NCBI GenBank assembly: GCA_012270965.1
Contig: JAAXHJ010000011.1
Location: 1-64,000 of the forward strand
Direction: 5' to 3'
DNA from: Candidatus Palauibacter poriticola
Lineage (GTDB): Bacteria > Gemmatimonadota > Gemmatimonadetes > Palauibacterales > Palauibacteraceae
Length of the DNA stretch: 64,000 bases
In this document: positions 17,177 to 26,275 of the stretch, in pieces
Position numbering within the stretch: the stretch's first letter is position 1
Layout: each line of letters begins with the position of its first letter
The notes under the pieces: model-generated
What the model saw: only the letters and a program-made list of their open reading frames with translations
The model's database searches: none
Told to the model about the DNA's origin: nothing
Position numbers and translations under genes: made by a program

Positions 17177-18178
17177 ATGATCGGACCTCCGGCCGCCAGC
17201 CTCCGACCCCCGACGCCGACGCGGAGCCGCGAGACGCGGGCCCGCGTCGCCCCTTGGATCGAACGCACGCCGGTGAGACGCTGGATTCCCGATCGCGGCG
17301 TCGCTTCGCTGCCCGCGGGAGTCGAGCTTTTTCTCAAGTTGGAACTCTTCCAGCGCACCGGTTCCTACAAGGTTCGGGGCGCCCTGAACAACGTCCTCGG
17401 CGCGGACGCGGAGACGCTGCGGCGAGGCGTTACGGCCGTGAGCGCCGGGAACCATGCCATTTCCGTGGCTTACGCGGCCCGAGCCGCCGGCACGACCGCC
17501 AAGGTCGTCATGCTTTCGTCCGCGAACCCGGCCCGCGTCGCGCGCTGCCGGAACTTCGGGGCCGAAATCGAGTTCGCGGAGGACGGGGCGGGCGGTTTTT
17601 CACGCATGGAGGAGATCGCCCGGCAAGAGGGTCGGCTCGGGATCCATCCGTTCGAGGGGGAGGCGACCGTTCTCGGCACTTCGACCGTGGGTCTCGAGGT
17701 CACGGAACAACTCCCCGACCTGGATGCGCTCGTCGTCCCCATCGGCGGCGGAGGTCTCATCTCCGGCACGTCGAGCATCGTCAAGCAGCTTGTGCCCGCG
17801 TGCGCGGTCTACGGGGTGGAACCCGTCGGCGCCGACTCGATGCGACGCAGTCTCGATGCGGGCGAGCCGGTGGTGCTCGATCGCATCGATACGATCGCCG
17901 ACAGCCTCGGCGCCCCCCACGCGGCGCCGTACAGCTTCGGACTCGTGCAGCGCTACGTGGACGATGTCGTGCTCGTCGATGACGACGCGATCCGCGCCGC
18001 CCTGAAGGCGTTGTTCCTGGACGCGAAGCTGGTCGCCGAACCCGCGTCCGCCGCTCCCCTCGCTGCCGTGTGCGGTCCCCTCCGGGAGCGGCTGGAAGGC
18101 CGTCGCGTGGGCCTCATCCTCTCCGGCTCGAACATCGACCTGGACACCTTCGGCGCGCACATGCGAGCTGCCGGGTGA
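17177..18178 (+). CDS. Threonine/serine dehydratase-like PLP enzyme
   Basis: 333 residues, fold-type II PLP family. PLP lysine Lys65 lies in GSYKVRGAL; the substrate loop is SAGNHAISVAYAA; the phosphate-binding loop is IGGGGLISG; and the C-terminal SGSNIDLDTF binds the pyridine ring. It deaminates threonine (to 2-oxobutyrate) or serine (to pyruvate). It lacks the C-terminal ACT domain of biosynthetic IlvA, so it is of the short catabolic or serine-racemase-like type. It is divergent from the his leader across a 114-base promoter region. Confidence 0.85.
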   Translation: MIGPPAASLRPPTPTRSRETRARVAPWIERTPVRRWIPDRGVASLPAGVELFLKLELFQRTGSYKVRGALNNVLGADAETLRRGVTAVSAGNHAISVAYAARAAGTTAKVVMLSSANPARVARCRNFGAEIEFAEDGAGGFSRMEEIARQEGRLGIHPFEGEATVLGTSTVGLEVTEQLPDLDALVVPIGGGGLISGTSSIVKQLVPACAVYGVEPVGADSMRRSLDAGEPVVLDRIDTIADSLGAPHAAPYSFGLVQRYVDDVVLVDDDAIRAALKALFLDAKLVAEPASAAPLAAVCGPLRERLEGRRVGLILSGSNIDLDTFGAHMRAAG

Positions 18179-18217
18179 TACGGGAACCTTTTTCCGACCC
18201 GGAGCGTCCTAGCCCAT

Positions 18218-20527
18218 GTGAAAGGCAAGAGAGGCGGGAGAAGAATCCGGCGATGGCTGGGGATCCTGGCCGGCGTCGTCGTGGCGGGTTGGCTCGCGTA
18301 TCTCAGCTTCGAGACGAAGGTTGCGCGGGACTTCGAAGCGATCGACGCCGTCTCCCCGACCCGCGTCGTCGCTCGACCGCTGGTCCTGCGTCCGGGCGAC
18401 CGCGTGGAACCCCGGCAGGTCGCGAACCATCTGACGCGCGTCGGTTATCGGTCCGTCTCGAAACGCACGCCCGAGCGCGGAGAGTTCGCGTGGCGCGGTG
18501 GAGAACTGAGACTCGGTCGGCGGGCGTTGCGCCTGGGAGGCTACACGGATCCCGGCGGCACCGTGCGCGTCCGCTTCCGAGGAACCTCCGGCGCGGGTCG
18601 CATAACGTCGATTCGGAACGCGGACGGGCAGAGCCTCGCCACGCTCATCCTGGATCCCGAGGTCATCGGGGCCGTGCCCGGCGAGCGCGGCCGGGACCGC
18701 ATCCCGGTAAGGCTCGAAGAAGTACCCGCCCACCTGATCGACGCTCTCCTGACCGTGGAGGATCGCCGCTTCTACGAACACGGTGCGCTGGATCCCCGCC
18801 GCATCGCGGGCGCCGTGCTCTCGAACCTGCGCCAGGGGCGGCTCGCTGAAGGCGGCAGCACGATCACCCAACAACTCGCGCGCACCCTCTTCCTCTCGAC
18901 TGATCGCACGCTGGTGCGAAAGGTTCGCGAGGCGGCCATCGCCGTGGCTCTGGAGAGGCGGTTCTCCAAGCGGCGCCTCCTCGAAGCGTATGTGAACCAC
19001 ATCTACCTCGGCCAGGATCGGGGCGTGGCGATTCACGGCTTCGGTCGAGCGGCACCGTTCTTCTTCGACCGAGATGTCTCGGAACTGACGCTGGGACAGT
19101 CCGCCATGCTCGTGGGAATCATCCGAGGGCCCAACATGTATGCGCCGCACCGGCACCCGGAGCGCGCCCGGGCCCGGCGGGACATGGTGCTGCGGCAGAT
19201 GCACGCGCTCGGACACATCGACGCGAACCGGCTAAGGGCCGAGTTTGAAACGAGTCCGACCCTCCGCTCGCCGCGGGAGCGTAGCGCCGAAGCCCGCTGG
19301 TATCTGGACTACCTGCGGAGAGAACTAGGGTCCGGAGAACGGCCGCTGAGTTTGGACGGCGCGGGTTTGACGGTCGTGTCGTCTCTGGACCCGCAGGTAC
19401 AGCGGGCGGCGGAGCGGGCCGTGTCGGACGGAATCCAACGGCTCGAGCGCATCCGTCCCCGCCTCGCGAAGCAGACGGGGCCTCTGCAGGCGGCGCTCGT
19501 GGCCCTCGATCCGCGCAGCGGCGATATCCTGGCGATGGTCGGCGGACGGTCATACGGCACGTCGCAGTTCAACCGCGCCGCGGACGCGCTGCGTCAGCCG
19601 GGGAGTGCGTTCAAGCCGATTGTGGCGCTGGCCGCGTTGGATCCGCGAGCTGACGTCCCCTTCACCCTGGCCTCCACGCTCCGAGATGAGCCGCTGGCGC
19701 TCGAGACGCCGGCAGGAATGTGGCGACCCTCCAACGCGGATCGCGAGTTCTTGGGGCCCGTCAGGCTACGCGACGCGCTGGAGGGGTCGCGCAACGTGCC
19801 GTTCGCCCGTCTGGGACTCGCCGTGGGCCCCGAACGGATCGTGGAGACCGCGCGGCGGCTGGGCGTCGAGAGCCCCCTGGCACCCTATCCGAGTCTCGCG
19901 CTCGGTGCCTCGGAGGTCACGCTCCTCGAGCTGACGGCGGCCTACGCGGTGCTGGCGGCGGAGGGGAGACGGGCGCCTCCGCGCGCCGTGCGGGCCGTTC
20001 TGGGTCGGGAGGGCGAGGCCATCCGGCCGGCCGAGCTTCGCCGCGAGACCGTCGTCAGCCCGGCGGAGGCGTACGTCGTGACCTCCGCCCTGCGCGGAGT
20101 GGTGGAGCGCGGCACGGGGATCGGCGTGCGCGCGGCCGGGTACAGGGGGCCCATCGCGGCGAAGTCCGGGACCACGAACGGCTCGCGTGATGCTTGGTTC
20201 GTAGGTTACACGCCGGAGGTGGCCGTCGGCGTCTGGGTCGGCTTCGATGACGGGACGCGTCTGGGCTTGTCCGGGTCGGGGGCCGCCCAGCCGATCTTCA
20301 CGGATTTCCTCATCCGAGTCCTCGGACCCGACGGCGGAAGCGACTTCCGCTTTCCCGAAGGCGTGGAATGGGTCGAGGTCGAGCCCCGAACGGGTCTGCG
20401 CGCCGGGTGGGGATGTCGGGGCCAGCCCGAACTCTTCCTCGCCGGCACGGCGCCCGAGGCTTCTTGCGGCTACCCGCTCCGAGGGTGGCGATACGGAAGG
20501 CCGTTGCGTACGTCGCCGCGGCGGTGA
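18218..20527 (+). CDS. mrcB: Bifunctional penicillin-binding protein, PBP1b type
   Basis: 769 residues. One N-terminal transmembrane helix (about 12-30) and a UB2H-like domain (about 45-125; LVLRPGDRVEPRQVANHL) are followed by a GT51 glycosyltransferase with catalytic Glu181 (LTVEDRRFYEHG, EGGSTITQQLART). The transpeptidase domain has SAFK with nucleophile Ser463, SRN at 524 and KSGTT at 649. It polymerises lipid II and cross-links peptidoglycan in the periplasm. The UB2H region marks it as PBP1b rather than 1a or 1c. The start is GTG 18218; the ATG two bases earlier is out of frame. Confidence 0.92.
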   Translation: MKGKRGGRRIRRWLGILAGVVVAGWLAYLSFETKVARDFEAIDAVSPTRVVARPLVLRPGDRVEPRQVANHLTRVGYRSVSKRTPERGEFAWRGGELRLGRRALRLGGYTDPGGTVRVRFRGTSGAGRITSIRNADGQSLATLILDPEVIGAVPGERGRDRIPVRLEEVPAHLIDALLTVEDRRFYEHGALDPRRIAGAVLSNLRQGRLAEGGSTITQQLARTLFLSTDRTLVRKVREAAIAVALERRFSKRRLLEAYVNHIYLGQDRGVAIHGFGRAAPFFFDRDVSELTLGQSAMLVGIIRGPNMYAPHRHPERARARRDMVLRQMHALGHIDANRLRAEFETSPTLRSPRERSAEARWYLDYLRRELGSGERPLSLDGAGLTVVSSLDPQVQRAAERAVSDGIQRLERIRPRLAKQTGPLQAALVALDPRSGDILAMVGGRSYGTSQFNRAADALRQPGSAFKPIVALAALDPRADVPFTLASTLRDEPLALETPAGMWRPSNADREFLGPVRLRDALEGSRNVPFARLGLAVGPERIVETARRLGVESPLAPYPSLALGASEVTLLELTAAYAVLAAEGRRAPPRAVRAVLGREGEAIRPAELRRETVVSPAEAYVVTSALRGVVERGTGIGVRAAGYRGPIAAKSGTTNGSRDAWFVGYTPEVAVGVWVGFDDGTRLGLSGSGAAQPIFTDFLIRVLGPDGGSDFRFPEGVEWVEVEPRTGLRAGWGCRGQPELFLAGTAPEASCGYPLRGWRYGRPLRTSPRR

Positions 20528-20557
20528 GCCGGCCCCGGGGGGCGGCCCGGGACGCGC

Positions 20558-21157
20558 TCAGTCGTGCTGGTGGTCGCGGCGCCCCTGATGAAACACGACG
20601 TGAAGCAGCGACCCCGCGACGAAGGCCTGGTAGAGTTCGATGGCCGCGTGCCCATCCGGGAGGATCTCCGTACCCGCCGCGAACCCGATCGTCGTCGCCA
20701 CGAGGATCGCTCCGACTCCCGCCATGGCGACGGCCACGCCGTGCCGAGGCTCGAGCAGCCACCAGACCAGTAGCCCGACGGCGACCCGATGCAGGATGAC
20801 GGCGAAGGTGAACGGAGCACTCGCCGTGGCCGGCATCAGCGCCCCGCCCTCCAGCAGCGCGTGCACCGCCATCGAGAACACGCCCAGGAGGATGGCGAGG
20901 TTGTCCGTATGCCGCGCCATCGAACGGGAGATCCTCTCTACGAGATAGAGGACGCCTCCTCCCAGCAGAACCGCGATGAGGGGTGCGATCCGGCGCTCCG
21001 TCCAGGCGTGTGGGAGTACCTGAACGGCGACCAGCACGGGAAGGGCCACGAGGACGACCGTGTCGATGGCACGCATCGTGTTCGGGCGGCCGTGCAGCCA
21101 GACGTAGAGCAGGACGCCGGCAACCGGCGCCAGCAGCGCAGCTATGAACGGAGTCAT
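20558..21157 (-). CDS. ZIP-like multi-spanning membrane protein
   Basis: 199 residues with about seven helices. MAVHALLEGGAL and VILHRVAVGLLVWWLLE recall the His-xxx-Glu-Gly and His-bearing helices 4 and 5 of ZIP metal transporters, though several usual metal ligands are not obvious. The His-rich end (HVVFHQGRRDHQHD) also suggests metal binding. It lies 74 bases downstream of a DUF411 protein on the same strand and converges on the PBP gene. A divalent-metal role is plausible but unproven. Confidence 0.5.
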   Translation of the reverse strand: MTPFIAALLAPVAGVLLYVWLHGRPNTMRAIDTVVLVALPVLVAVQVLPHAWTERRIAPLIAVLLGGGVLYLVERISRSMARHTDNLAILLGVFSMAVHALLEGGALMPATASAPFTFAVILHRVAVGLLVWWLLEPRHGVAVAMAGVGAILVATTIGFAAGTEILPDGHAAIELYQAFVAGSLLHVVFHQGRRDHQHD

Positions 21158-21231
21158 TCAGAACCGGTCGAAGCTCTTGGTGCCGCGTTTCGCGACGGAG
21201 ATGGGGGAACAGTCTCCGCGGCCGGAGCGAG

Positions 21232-21807
21232 TCAGCGGCTCTCGTAGACCGACATGTTGCCTGCGGCGTCGAACTGGATCACGTCGTACGGGTCGACGCG
21301 GTCCCCGAACTCCATCCCCGGGGACCCCAACGGCATCCCGGGCACCGCGAGCCCGCTCGCGGAGGGCTTCTCGGCGAGGAACCGGGCGATGACCTCGGCG
21401 GGGATGTGGCCCTCGAACACGTAGTCGCCCACGAGCGCCGTGTGGCACGATTGCAACTGAAGCGGCAGGCCGGCGTCGACCTTCACCTCGATCATGCGAT
21501 CGGTGTCCTCGACCTCGAGTTCGAACCCGGCCGCGCGCATGTGGTCCACCCAGAGGGCGCAGCAACCGCAGGTCGGAGACTTGTAGACCTTGATGGTCGG
21601 GGTCTCGGCGATGGTCGCGGCCAACGTCGCGTCGACCATCGGCGCCGAGGGGCTCGTTGCCGTCGAGGAAGTCGTTGCCGTAGAGGGGGTCGCCGTCGCC
21701 GTGCGTCCGCTCTCCCCGGCGGCTTCCGGCGCGCACGCGTGGACGAGCAGCGCCAGCCCGAGCGAGGCCACTCCGGCCCCCATCCTTCTGCACGTTCCGT
21801 CGAACAT
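21232..21807 (-). CDS. DUF411 family lipoprotein, putative metal-binding
   Basis: About 191 residues from ATG 21807. A lipoprotein signal ends in LLVHAC, followed by a Thr/Ser/Ala-rich spacer and the DUF411 domain: IKVYKSPTCGCCALWVDHM with a CxCC cluster, then LQSCHTALVGDYVFEGHIP and GLAVPGMPLGSPGME. DUF411 proteins are often found with copper-handling genes, and the thiols probably bind or move metal at the outer envelope. The adjacent ZIP-like gene fits that idea. Confidence 0.8.
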   Translation of the reverse strand: MFDGTCRRMGAGVASLGLALLVHACAPEAAGESGRTATATPSTATTSSTATSPSAPMVDATLAATIAETPTIKVYKSPTCGCCALWVDHMRAAGFELEVEDTDRMIEVKVDAGLPLQLQSCHTALVGDYVFEGHIPAEVIARFLAEKPSASGLAVPGMPLGSPGMEFGDRVDPYDVIQFDAAGNMSVYESR

Positions 21808-21917
21808 CTTCACTCCCGGTTCGATTCCCACCGCTCCATCCCCCAAGTTACTGACGAGCGGGCCACACCGATACCATTATGCGGCGCATCAACCGCGTAT
21901 CATCCACGAGAGGCACG

Positions 21918-23033
21918 ATGGAGAACCTTGGCTTCGATCTGAGTTCGCTGGACCTCGCGGAGTTGTGGGCGGCGGTCGTCGCCTTCCTGGCTCCGCGCTG
22001 GCTGCCCAGCCTCATCGTGGTTGGAGTCGCCGTCATCGTGTACCTCCTCGCGAGGGCGGTGCTGGGCCGCGCCCAGAGGCAGTGGGTGACCCGAACCGCG
22101 ACGCAACTCGACGATCTGGCCGTGCGGCTGGTGCGCCAGGCGTTGCTGCTGTCGAGCGGAGCGTGGGCGGTCTGGCGCCTGCTGGACATCTGGGCCCTGC
22201 CCACGGTGGCCCAATGGGTCTATGCGATTTGGATCGGCGTCCTCTTCTTCCCGTTGAGCCGGTTCGTCGGCGACGCCTTGACCGCGCTCGAGACCGAGGT
22301 CGTCTCCCGCACCTCCACGCCGCTCGACAAGACGGCGCTCCCGATGGTGAACAAGGCGATCCGCTTCGTGATCATCGCGCTTGGCGTCGTCGTCGCGCTC
22401 GCGGAACTCGGCATCAACATCGCCCCTCTCCTCGCCGGTGCCGGCGTCATGGGTCTCGCCCTCTCGCTCGCCGCCAAGGACACGCTCTCGAACGTGATCG
22501 CGGGCGTGCTCCTCATCGTCGATCGCCCCTTCCAGGTCGGGGACCGGATCGAACTGTGGACGACACCCAACGAGACGGGTTCCTGGGGCGACGTGATCGA
22601 GATCGGGCTCCGCGCCACGAAGATCCGCAATCCCGACAATCTCGTCGTCGTCGTCCCGAACAATCAGATCATGCAGCGCGACATCATCAACTACACGATG
22701 TCCGGCCAGGACATCCGGCTTCGAATCCCCTTCTCGGTTGCGTACGAATCGGACATCGAGCGGGCGAAGTCGCTGTTGGTGGACATCGCCCTGGGCGTCG
22801 AGGGGATCAAGTCCGATCCCGCGCCGATCGTCATCGCCCGGAGCTTCGGCCCGTCGGAGGTGAACCTCGAATTGCGCGTCTGGATTCTGGAGGCGCGGGC
22901 GAGACGGCGCATCGCGGACGACATCAGCGAGATGGCGCTCCCCGCCTTCGAGGAAGCCGGAGTGGAGATCCCCTATCCGAAGCGAGAACTCTACATCCGG
23001 TCCGCGGATGCCCCGCGCGCTGAGGGGGTCTGA
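21918..23033 (+). CDS. mscS: MscS-family small-conductance mechanosensitive channel
   Basis: 371 residues from ATG 21918 (MENLGFD; GAGAGG upstream); an ATG at 21879 is also open. Four hydrophobic segments precede the pore helix, which reads LLAGAGVMGLALSLAAKDTLSN, the Gly/Ala-patterned TM3 of MscS. The beta domain (VDRPFQVGDRIEL, VVVVPNNQIM) and a C-terminal alpha/beta domain follow. It releases solutes on hypo-osmotic shock. The next gene begins one base after its stop. Confidence 0.92.
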   Translation: MENLGFDLSSLDLAELWAAVVAFLAPRWLPSLIVVGVAVIVYLLARAVLGRAQRQWVTRTATQLDDLAVRLVRQALLLSSGAWAVWRLLDIWALPTVAQWVYAIWIGVLFFPLSRFVGDALTALETEVVSRTSTPLDKTALPMVNKAIRFVIIALGVVVALAELGINIAPLLAGAGVMGLALSLAAKDTLSNVIAGVLLIVDRPFQVGDRIELWTTPNETGSWGDVIEIGLRATKIRNPDNLVVVVPNNQIMQRDIINYTMSGQDIRLRIPFSVAYESDIERAKSLLVDIALGVEGIKSDPAPIVIARSFGPSEVNLELRVWILEARARRRIADDISEMALPAFEEAGVEIPYPKRELYIRSADAPRAEGV

Positions 23034-23034
23034 A

Positions 23035-24378
23035 TTGCCACGCGCCGGGTCGCCGCGACGCCCGCCGCTCCTCGCGGTCTGCGCGATCTTGACGGGCGCG
23101 CTCGACCCCGCTGGAGTGGTGGGTGCGGGCCAGGACGCGTTCATCACGCCTCAGTCGGAGTTGTTCACCAATGTGACCGTGATCGACGGCCGCGGCGGGC
23201 CGCCCAGACCTTCGTCGGCCGTCCTCGTGTGGGGCGGCCGGATTCGAGACATCGGCGCCCAGGGCTCGGTGGCCGCCCCGGAGGGAACCGTCGTCGTGGA
23301 CCTCTCGGGCTCCTACCTCATCCCCGGGTTCATCGATGCGCACGCCTCGCCCCAAACCACGGAGGAATTGCGCGCGCTGCTCGCCGCCGGGATCACCGGA
23401 GTGCGCGACGGAGCCACCTCGCCGGCCGCCTTCGAGCAGCGGGGCCGCGGAGGCTTTGGCGAAGATCCCGTTCCCGCGGTCTACGTCGGCGGACCCATCC
23501 TCGATGCCGGGAGCGCGCCGCGCGGCGTGGCTCTGGAATCGGAAACCGCCGCCGTCGCGGAGGTGGAGCGGCAGGCCGCGGATGGGGCGGGCTTCGTCTC
23601 CGTCGCTTCCGGTGTGCCTCCGTCCTGGCTGGTCGGGATCGCGCGAGCCGCGCGCCGCGCGGAGGTGCCCCTGTGGGCCGACCGCCGCGATGGCGGGTGG
23701 CTGCTGGCCCTCCGTGCCGGCTCCACCGTCGCGAGTCCACTGATCTCCGGCGACTCCGAGCTGCTTCCGGAGAGCGCGCGCGCATCCCTCGAGGCGCTTG
23801 CGGAGGCGGGGCAGGTCCCGATCCAGATCGCTTGGCTGGAGCGGCTGGAGCCGCAGGGGCCCGATGTCGACCGCGCCGTCACCGCGCTCCTTTCGAATGA
23901 CTCGGCCCTCCTGCCGTTGCTCGCCAGCGCGTCCGCCTCTCGCGATTGTCCAGCCGACGCCGCCACGTGCGCGCCGCTGTCAAACGACGAGCGGAGCGCG
24001 CTTCAGGCGATCTGGCCCAAGGCCGAGGCGCTCGTCCAGACCTTCCACGGCCACGGGGTCCGCCTGCTCGTGGGATCCGATGCTCCGCGGACGACTCCGT
24101 GGGGAGAGGGCTTCCACAGTGAGATGCGGTTGCTCGTGGAGGCCGGCATCCCCCCTCTCGAAGTCCTCGGCATGGCGACGAGGAACGGCGCCATCGCGCT
24201 CGGCCAACTGCACGAGCGGGGGACGATCGAGATCGGGAAGCGCGCCGACTTCCTCGTCCTGGAGGCGAACCCCGCCGCGGACATCCGGAACGCGCGCCGC
24301 ATCTCGTTCGTCGTCATCGACGGGGATGCGTGGGCCTTCGACCGGGAGGGGCACTGGAGGCGCGTCCGCTTCAACTGA
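23035..24378 (+). CDS. Secreted amidohydrolase-like protein with a degenerate metal site
   Basis: About 447 residues from TTG 23035 (GAGGGG upstream; ATG 23008 would overlap mscS). A signal peptide precedes the amidohydrolase frame: NVTVIDGRGG, then YLIPGFIDAHAS, a central barrel and a C-terminal RADFLVLEANPAADI. Most metal ligands are lost. The HxH motif is HAS; the positions usually occupied by His in the middle of the barrel read PLWADRR and VASPLIS; only the late Asp (LLVGSDAP) is kept. It is either an inactive member or has changed chemistry. Compare the better-conserved paralogue at 51939. Confidence 0.75.
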   Translation: MPRAGSPRRPPLLAVCAILTGALDPAGVVGAGQDAFITPQSELFTNVTVIDGRGGPPRPSSAVLVWGGRIRDIGAQGSVAAPEGTVVVDLSGSYLIPGFIDAHASPQTTEELRALLAAGITGVRDGATSPAAFEQRGRGGFGEDPVPAVYVGGPILDAGSAPRGVALESETAAVAEVERQAADGAGFVSVASGVPPSWLVGIARAARRAEVPLWADRRDGGWLLALRAGSTVASPLISGDSELLPESARASLEALAEAGQVPIQIAWLERLEPQGPDVDRAVTALLSNDSALLPLLASASASRDCPADAATCAPLSNDERSALQAIWPKAEALVQTFHGHGVRLLVGSDAPRTTPWGEGFHSEMRLLVEAGIPPLEVLGMATRNGAIALGQLHERGTIEIGKRADFLVLEANPAADIRNARRISFVVIDGDAWAFDREGHWRRVRFN

Positions 24379-24395
24379 CGGGACGCCCGTCCGGC

Positions 24396-25085
24396 TCATC
24401 CGGCGCGGTAACGGTACGCGTCGCGGCGTCGCGTGAGGTCCTCAATGACCCCGGCCTTGAAGCCATCGGCGCCGTGTGCCCGCGTGAGTCGGTCGCGGTA
24501 TCGCGGAATGTCCAGCACTTCGGCTCCCAACCAGACGCTCCGGAAGGGTCGCGGAAAGCGTTCTCCGGGGGCTTGAATGTGATGAAGCCCGCCGCTGTAG
24601 CCTATGAACAGCCGGCCATCCGGTATCACCTCCAGGATGTCCGCGATCCCCCCCCGGATCGTCATCGGGTTTCCCTGAAGATCCAGCCCCGTGCGACGCA
24701 TCATCCGCCCCTCCGGCAAGATGATGAGCACGGCCTCCGGATCCCGGACCTGCCGGAGCACCTCCTCCCACGTGTCATCCTTCTCGCGCGTCACCGGCAC
24801 CACGTGTTTGGCGATGAGCAGGAAGAGCCGCCCCAGTACGGGTCGAGCCGCGGTCTTGTCCGCGATCGGCACGACACCGTGCGTCGCGAGTTGCCAGAGT
24901 ACGCGGCTGGGCACCGCGGCGAGGAAGACGGGTTCGAAGAGACTCGTGTGGTTGAGCAGGGCGAGCACGCGCAGGCGCGCCCAAGGATCGTCGGCTTCGC
25001 GGAGCCACTCCAGCCGGACCCGGCAGAAGACCTTCCCCGCAACCTTGATCGAGAAGAGAAGAAGAAAGACGATATAGATGCGCAT
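24396..25085 (-). CDS. PlsC-like 1-acylglycerol-phosphate acyltransferase domain protein
   Basis: 229 residues beginning with a membrane helix (RIYIVFLLLFSIKVAGKVF). The acyltransferase motifs are NHTSLFEPVF (motif I, NHxSxxE in place of the common NHxSxxD) and LIILPEGRMMRRTG (motif III, PEG). This family transfers acyl groups to lysophospholipid or related acceptors at the inner membrane. It converges with the amidohydrolase gene and is divergent from the MBL gene. Acceptor specificity is not predictable. Confidence 0.75.
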   Translation of the reverse strand: MRIYIVFLLLFSIKVAGKVFCRVRLEWLREADDPWARLRVLALLNHTSLFEPVFLAAVPSRVLWQLATHGVVPIADKTAARPVLGRLFLLIAKHVVPVTREKDDTWEEVLRQVRDPEAVLIILPEGRMMRRTGLDLQGNPMTIRGGIADILEVIPDGRLFIGYSGGLHHIQAPGERFPRPFRSVWLGAEVLDIPRYRDRLTRAHGADGFKAGVIEDLTRRRDAYRYRAG

Positions 25086-25246
25086 CTCGCGCAGTGTGCC
25101 TCCGGAATCGTCGGGTGGTCAAGAGTTGCGGCGCCTCGGCCCGGCCGAGACGAAAGGTGGCATTGGCCCGGGCCCTGCCCCATCTTCGGGCGCCCGGCGG
25201 TACGCGACCGGCGCCACACGGCGCCCGTATTCAGGAGTTTCGTTCC

Positions 25247-26167
25247 ATGAAAGCTCGATCGTTGTTCCTCGCGGCCCTTTGCATCGGTCTCCTCTCCACC
25301 CCCGTCTTCGCGCAGCGTGACTTCTCGGCCGTCGAGATCGAAGCGACGCACGTCGCCGGCAGCGTTTGGATGCTGGTTGGGAGCGGTGGCAACATCGGCG
25401 TGTCCTCGGGTCCCGACGGCGTCGTGATGGTGGACGACCAGTTCGCGCCGCTGGCGGACAAGATCCGTGCCGCGCTTCGGGAAGTGGGGCAATCGGAGGA
25501 GGCCGCGGAGCCGCAGTTCCTCATCAACACGCATTTCCACGGCGACCACACGGGCGGCAACGTCGAGTTCGGGGACGCCTCCACGATCGTCGCGCACACC
25601 AACGTGCGCACGCGGCTGGCCGCGGGTGGATCTCCCGACGTGGCCCTGCCCGTCGTCACCTTCGACGACGCCGTCTCCATCCACTTCAACGGCGAGGAGA
25701 TCCGGGCGTTCCACATCCCGCACGGACACACGGACGGCGACGCGCTCATCTACTTCACCGGCTCGAACGTCCTCCACATGGGCGACGATTTCTTCTCCGG
25801 CCGCTTCCCCTTCGTCGACATCGACAACGGCGGGAGCGTGGAGGGACTCGCGAACGGGATCGCGCAAGTGCTGGACAACGTGCCGGACGACATCAGCATC
25901 ATCCCCGGACACGGCCCGCTCTCCTCCGTGGACGACCTGCGGACGTATTACCGCATGATCACCGAGACGATCGCGATGGTTCGCGGCAAGATCGATGAGG
26001 GGCTGAGCAGCGAGCAGGTTCAAGGCGAGGGCGTCGCCGAGGAGTGGGCGGACTGGGGGGCCGGGTTCATCTCGGCGGAACGCTGGCTCGACACCGTGCA
26101 CCGCAGTCTTTCCGGCGCCGCGGGCGGCGAGGATGTCGAACACGGCCACGGCCACGGCCACCACTAG
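25247..26167 (+). CDS. Secreted MBL-fold metallo-hydrolase
   Basis: 306 residues from ATG 25247 (AGGAG nine bases upstream). A signal peptide (LFLAALCIGLLSTPVFAQ) precedes a metallo-beta-lactamase fold with the full zinc motif HFHGDH (His96, His98, Asp100, His101), a later His in IPHGHTDGDA, Asp in HMGDDFFSG and His in IIPGHGPLS. The C-terminus ends in alternating Gly/His residues (HGHGHGHH), a possible metal-scavenging tail. Cyclase- or glyoxalase-II-like periplasmic hydrolases of this type are common; substrate unknown. Confidence 0.85.
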   Translation: MKARSLFLAALCIGLLSTPVFAQRDFSAVEIEATHVAGSVWMLVGSGGNIGVSSGPDGVVMVDDQFAPLADKIRAALREVGQSEEAAEPQFLINTHFHGDHTGGNVEFGDASTIVAHTNVRTRLAAGGSPDVALPVVTFDDAVSIHFNGEEIRAFHIPHGHTDGDALIYFTGSNVLHMGDDFFSGRFPFVDIDNGGSVEGLANGIAQVLDNVPDDISIIPGHGPLSSVDDLRTYYRMITETIAMVRGKIDEGLSSEQVQGEGVAEEWADWGAGFISAERWLDTVHRSLSGAAGGEDVEHGHGHGHH

Positions 26168-26181
26168 CCACGGGCTGCTGG

Positions 26182-26275
26182 GTGAGCGACGCCCGGGTGA
26201 GCGACGACCGGTGAGCGAGGAGCGACGACCGGTGAGCGAGGAGCGACGACCGGTGAGCGACGCCCGGTGAGCGAG
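26182..26275. repeat. Six tandem GTGAGCGA-containing units before sucA
   Basis: Copies of GTGAGCGA begin at 26182, 26197, 26211, 26232, 26253 and 26267, in units of 14, 15 or 21 bases. The last copy is the start codon context of the sucA gene. The earlier GTG codons lie in other frames relative to the gene. Confidence 0.8.
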
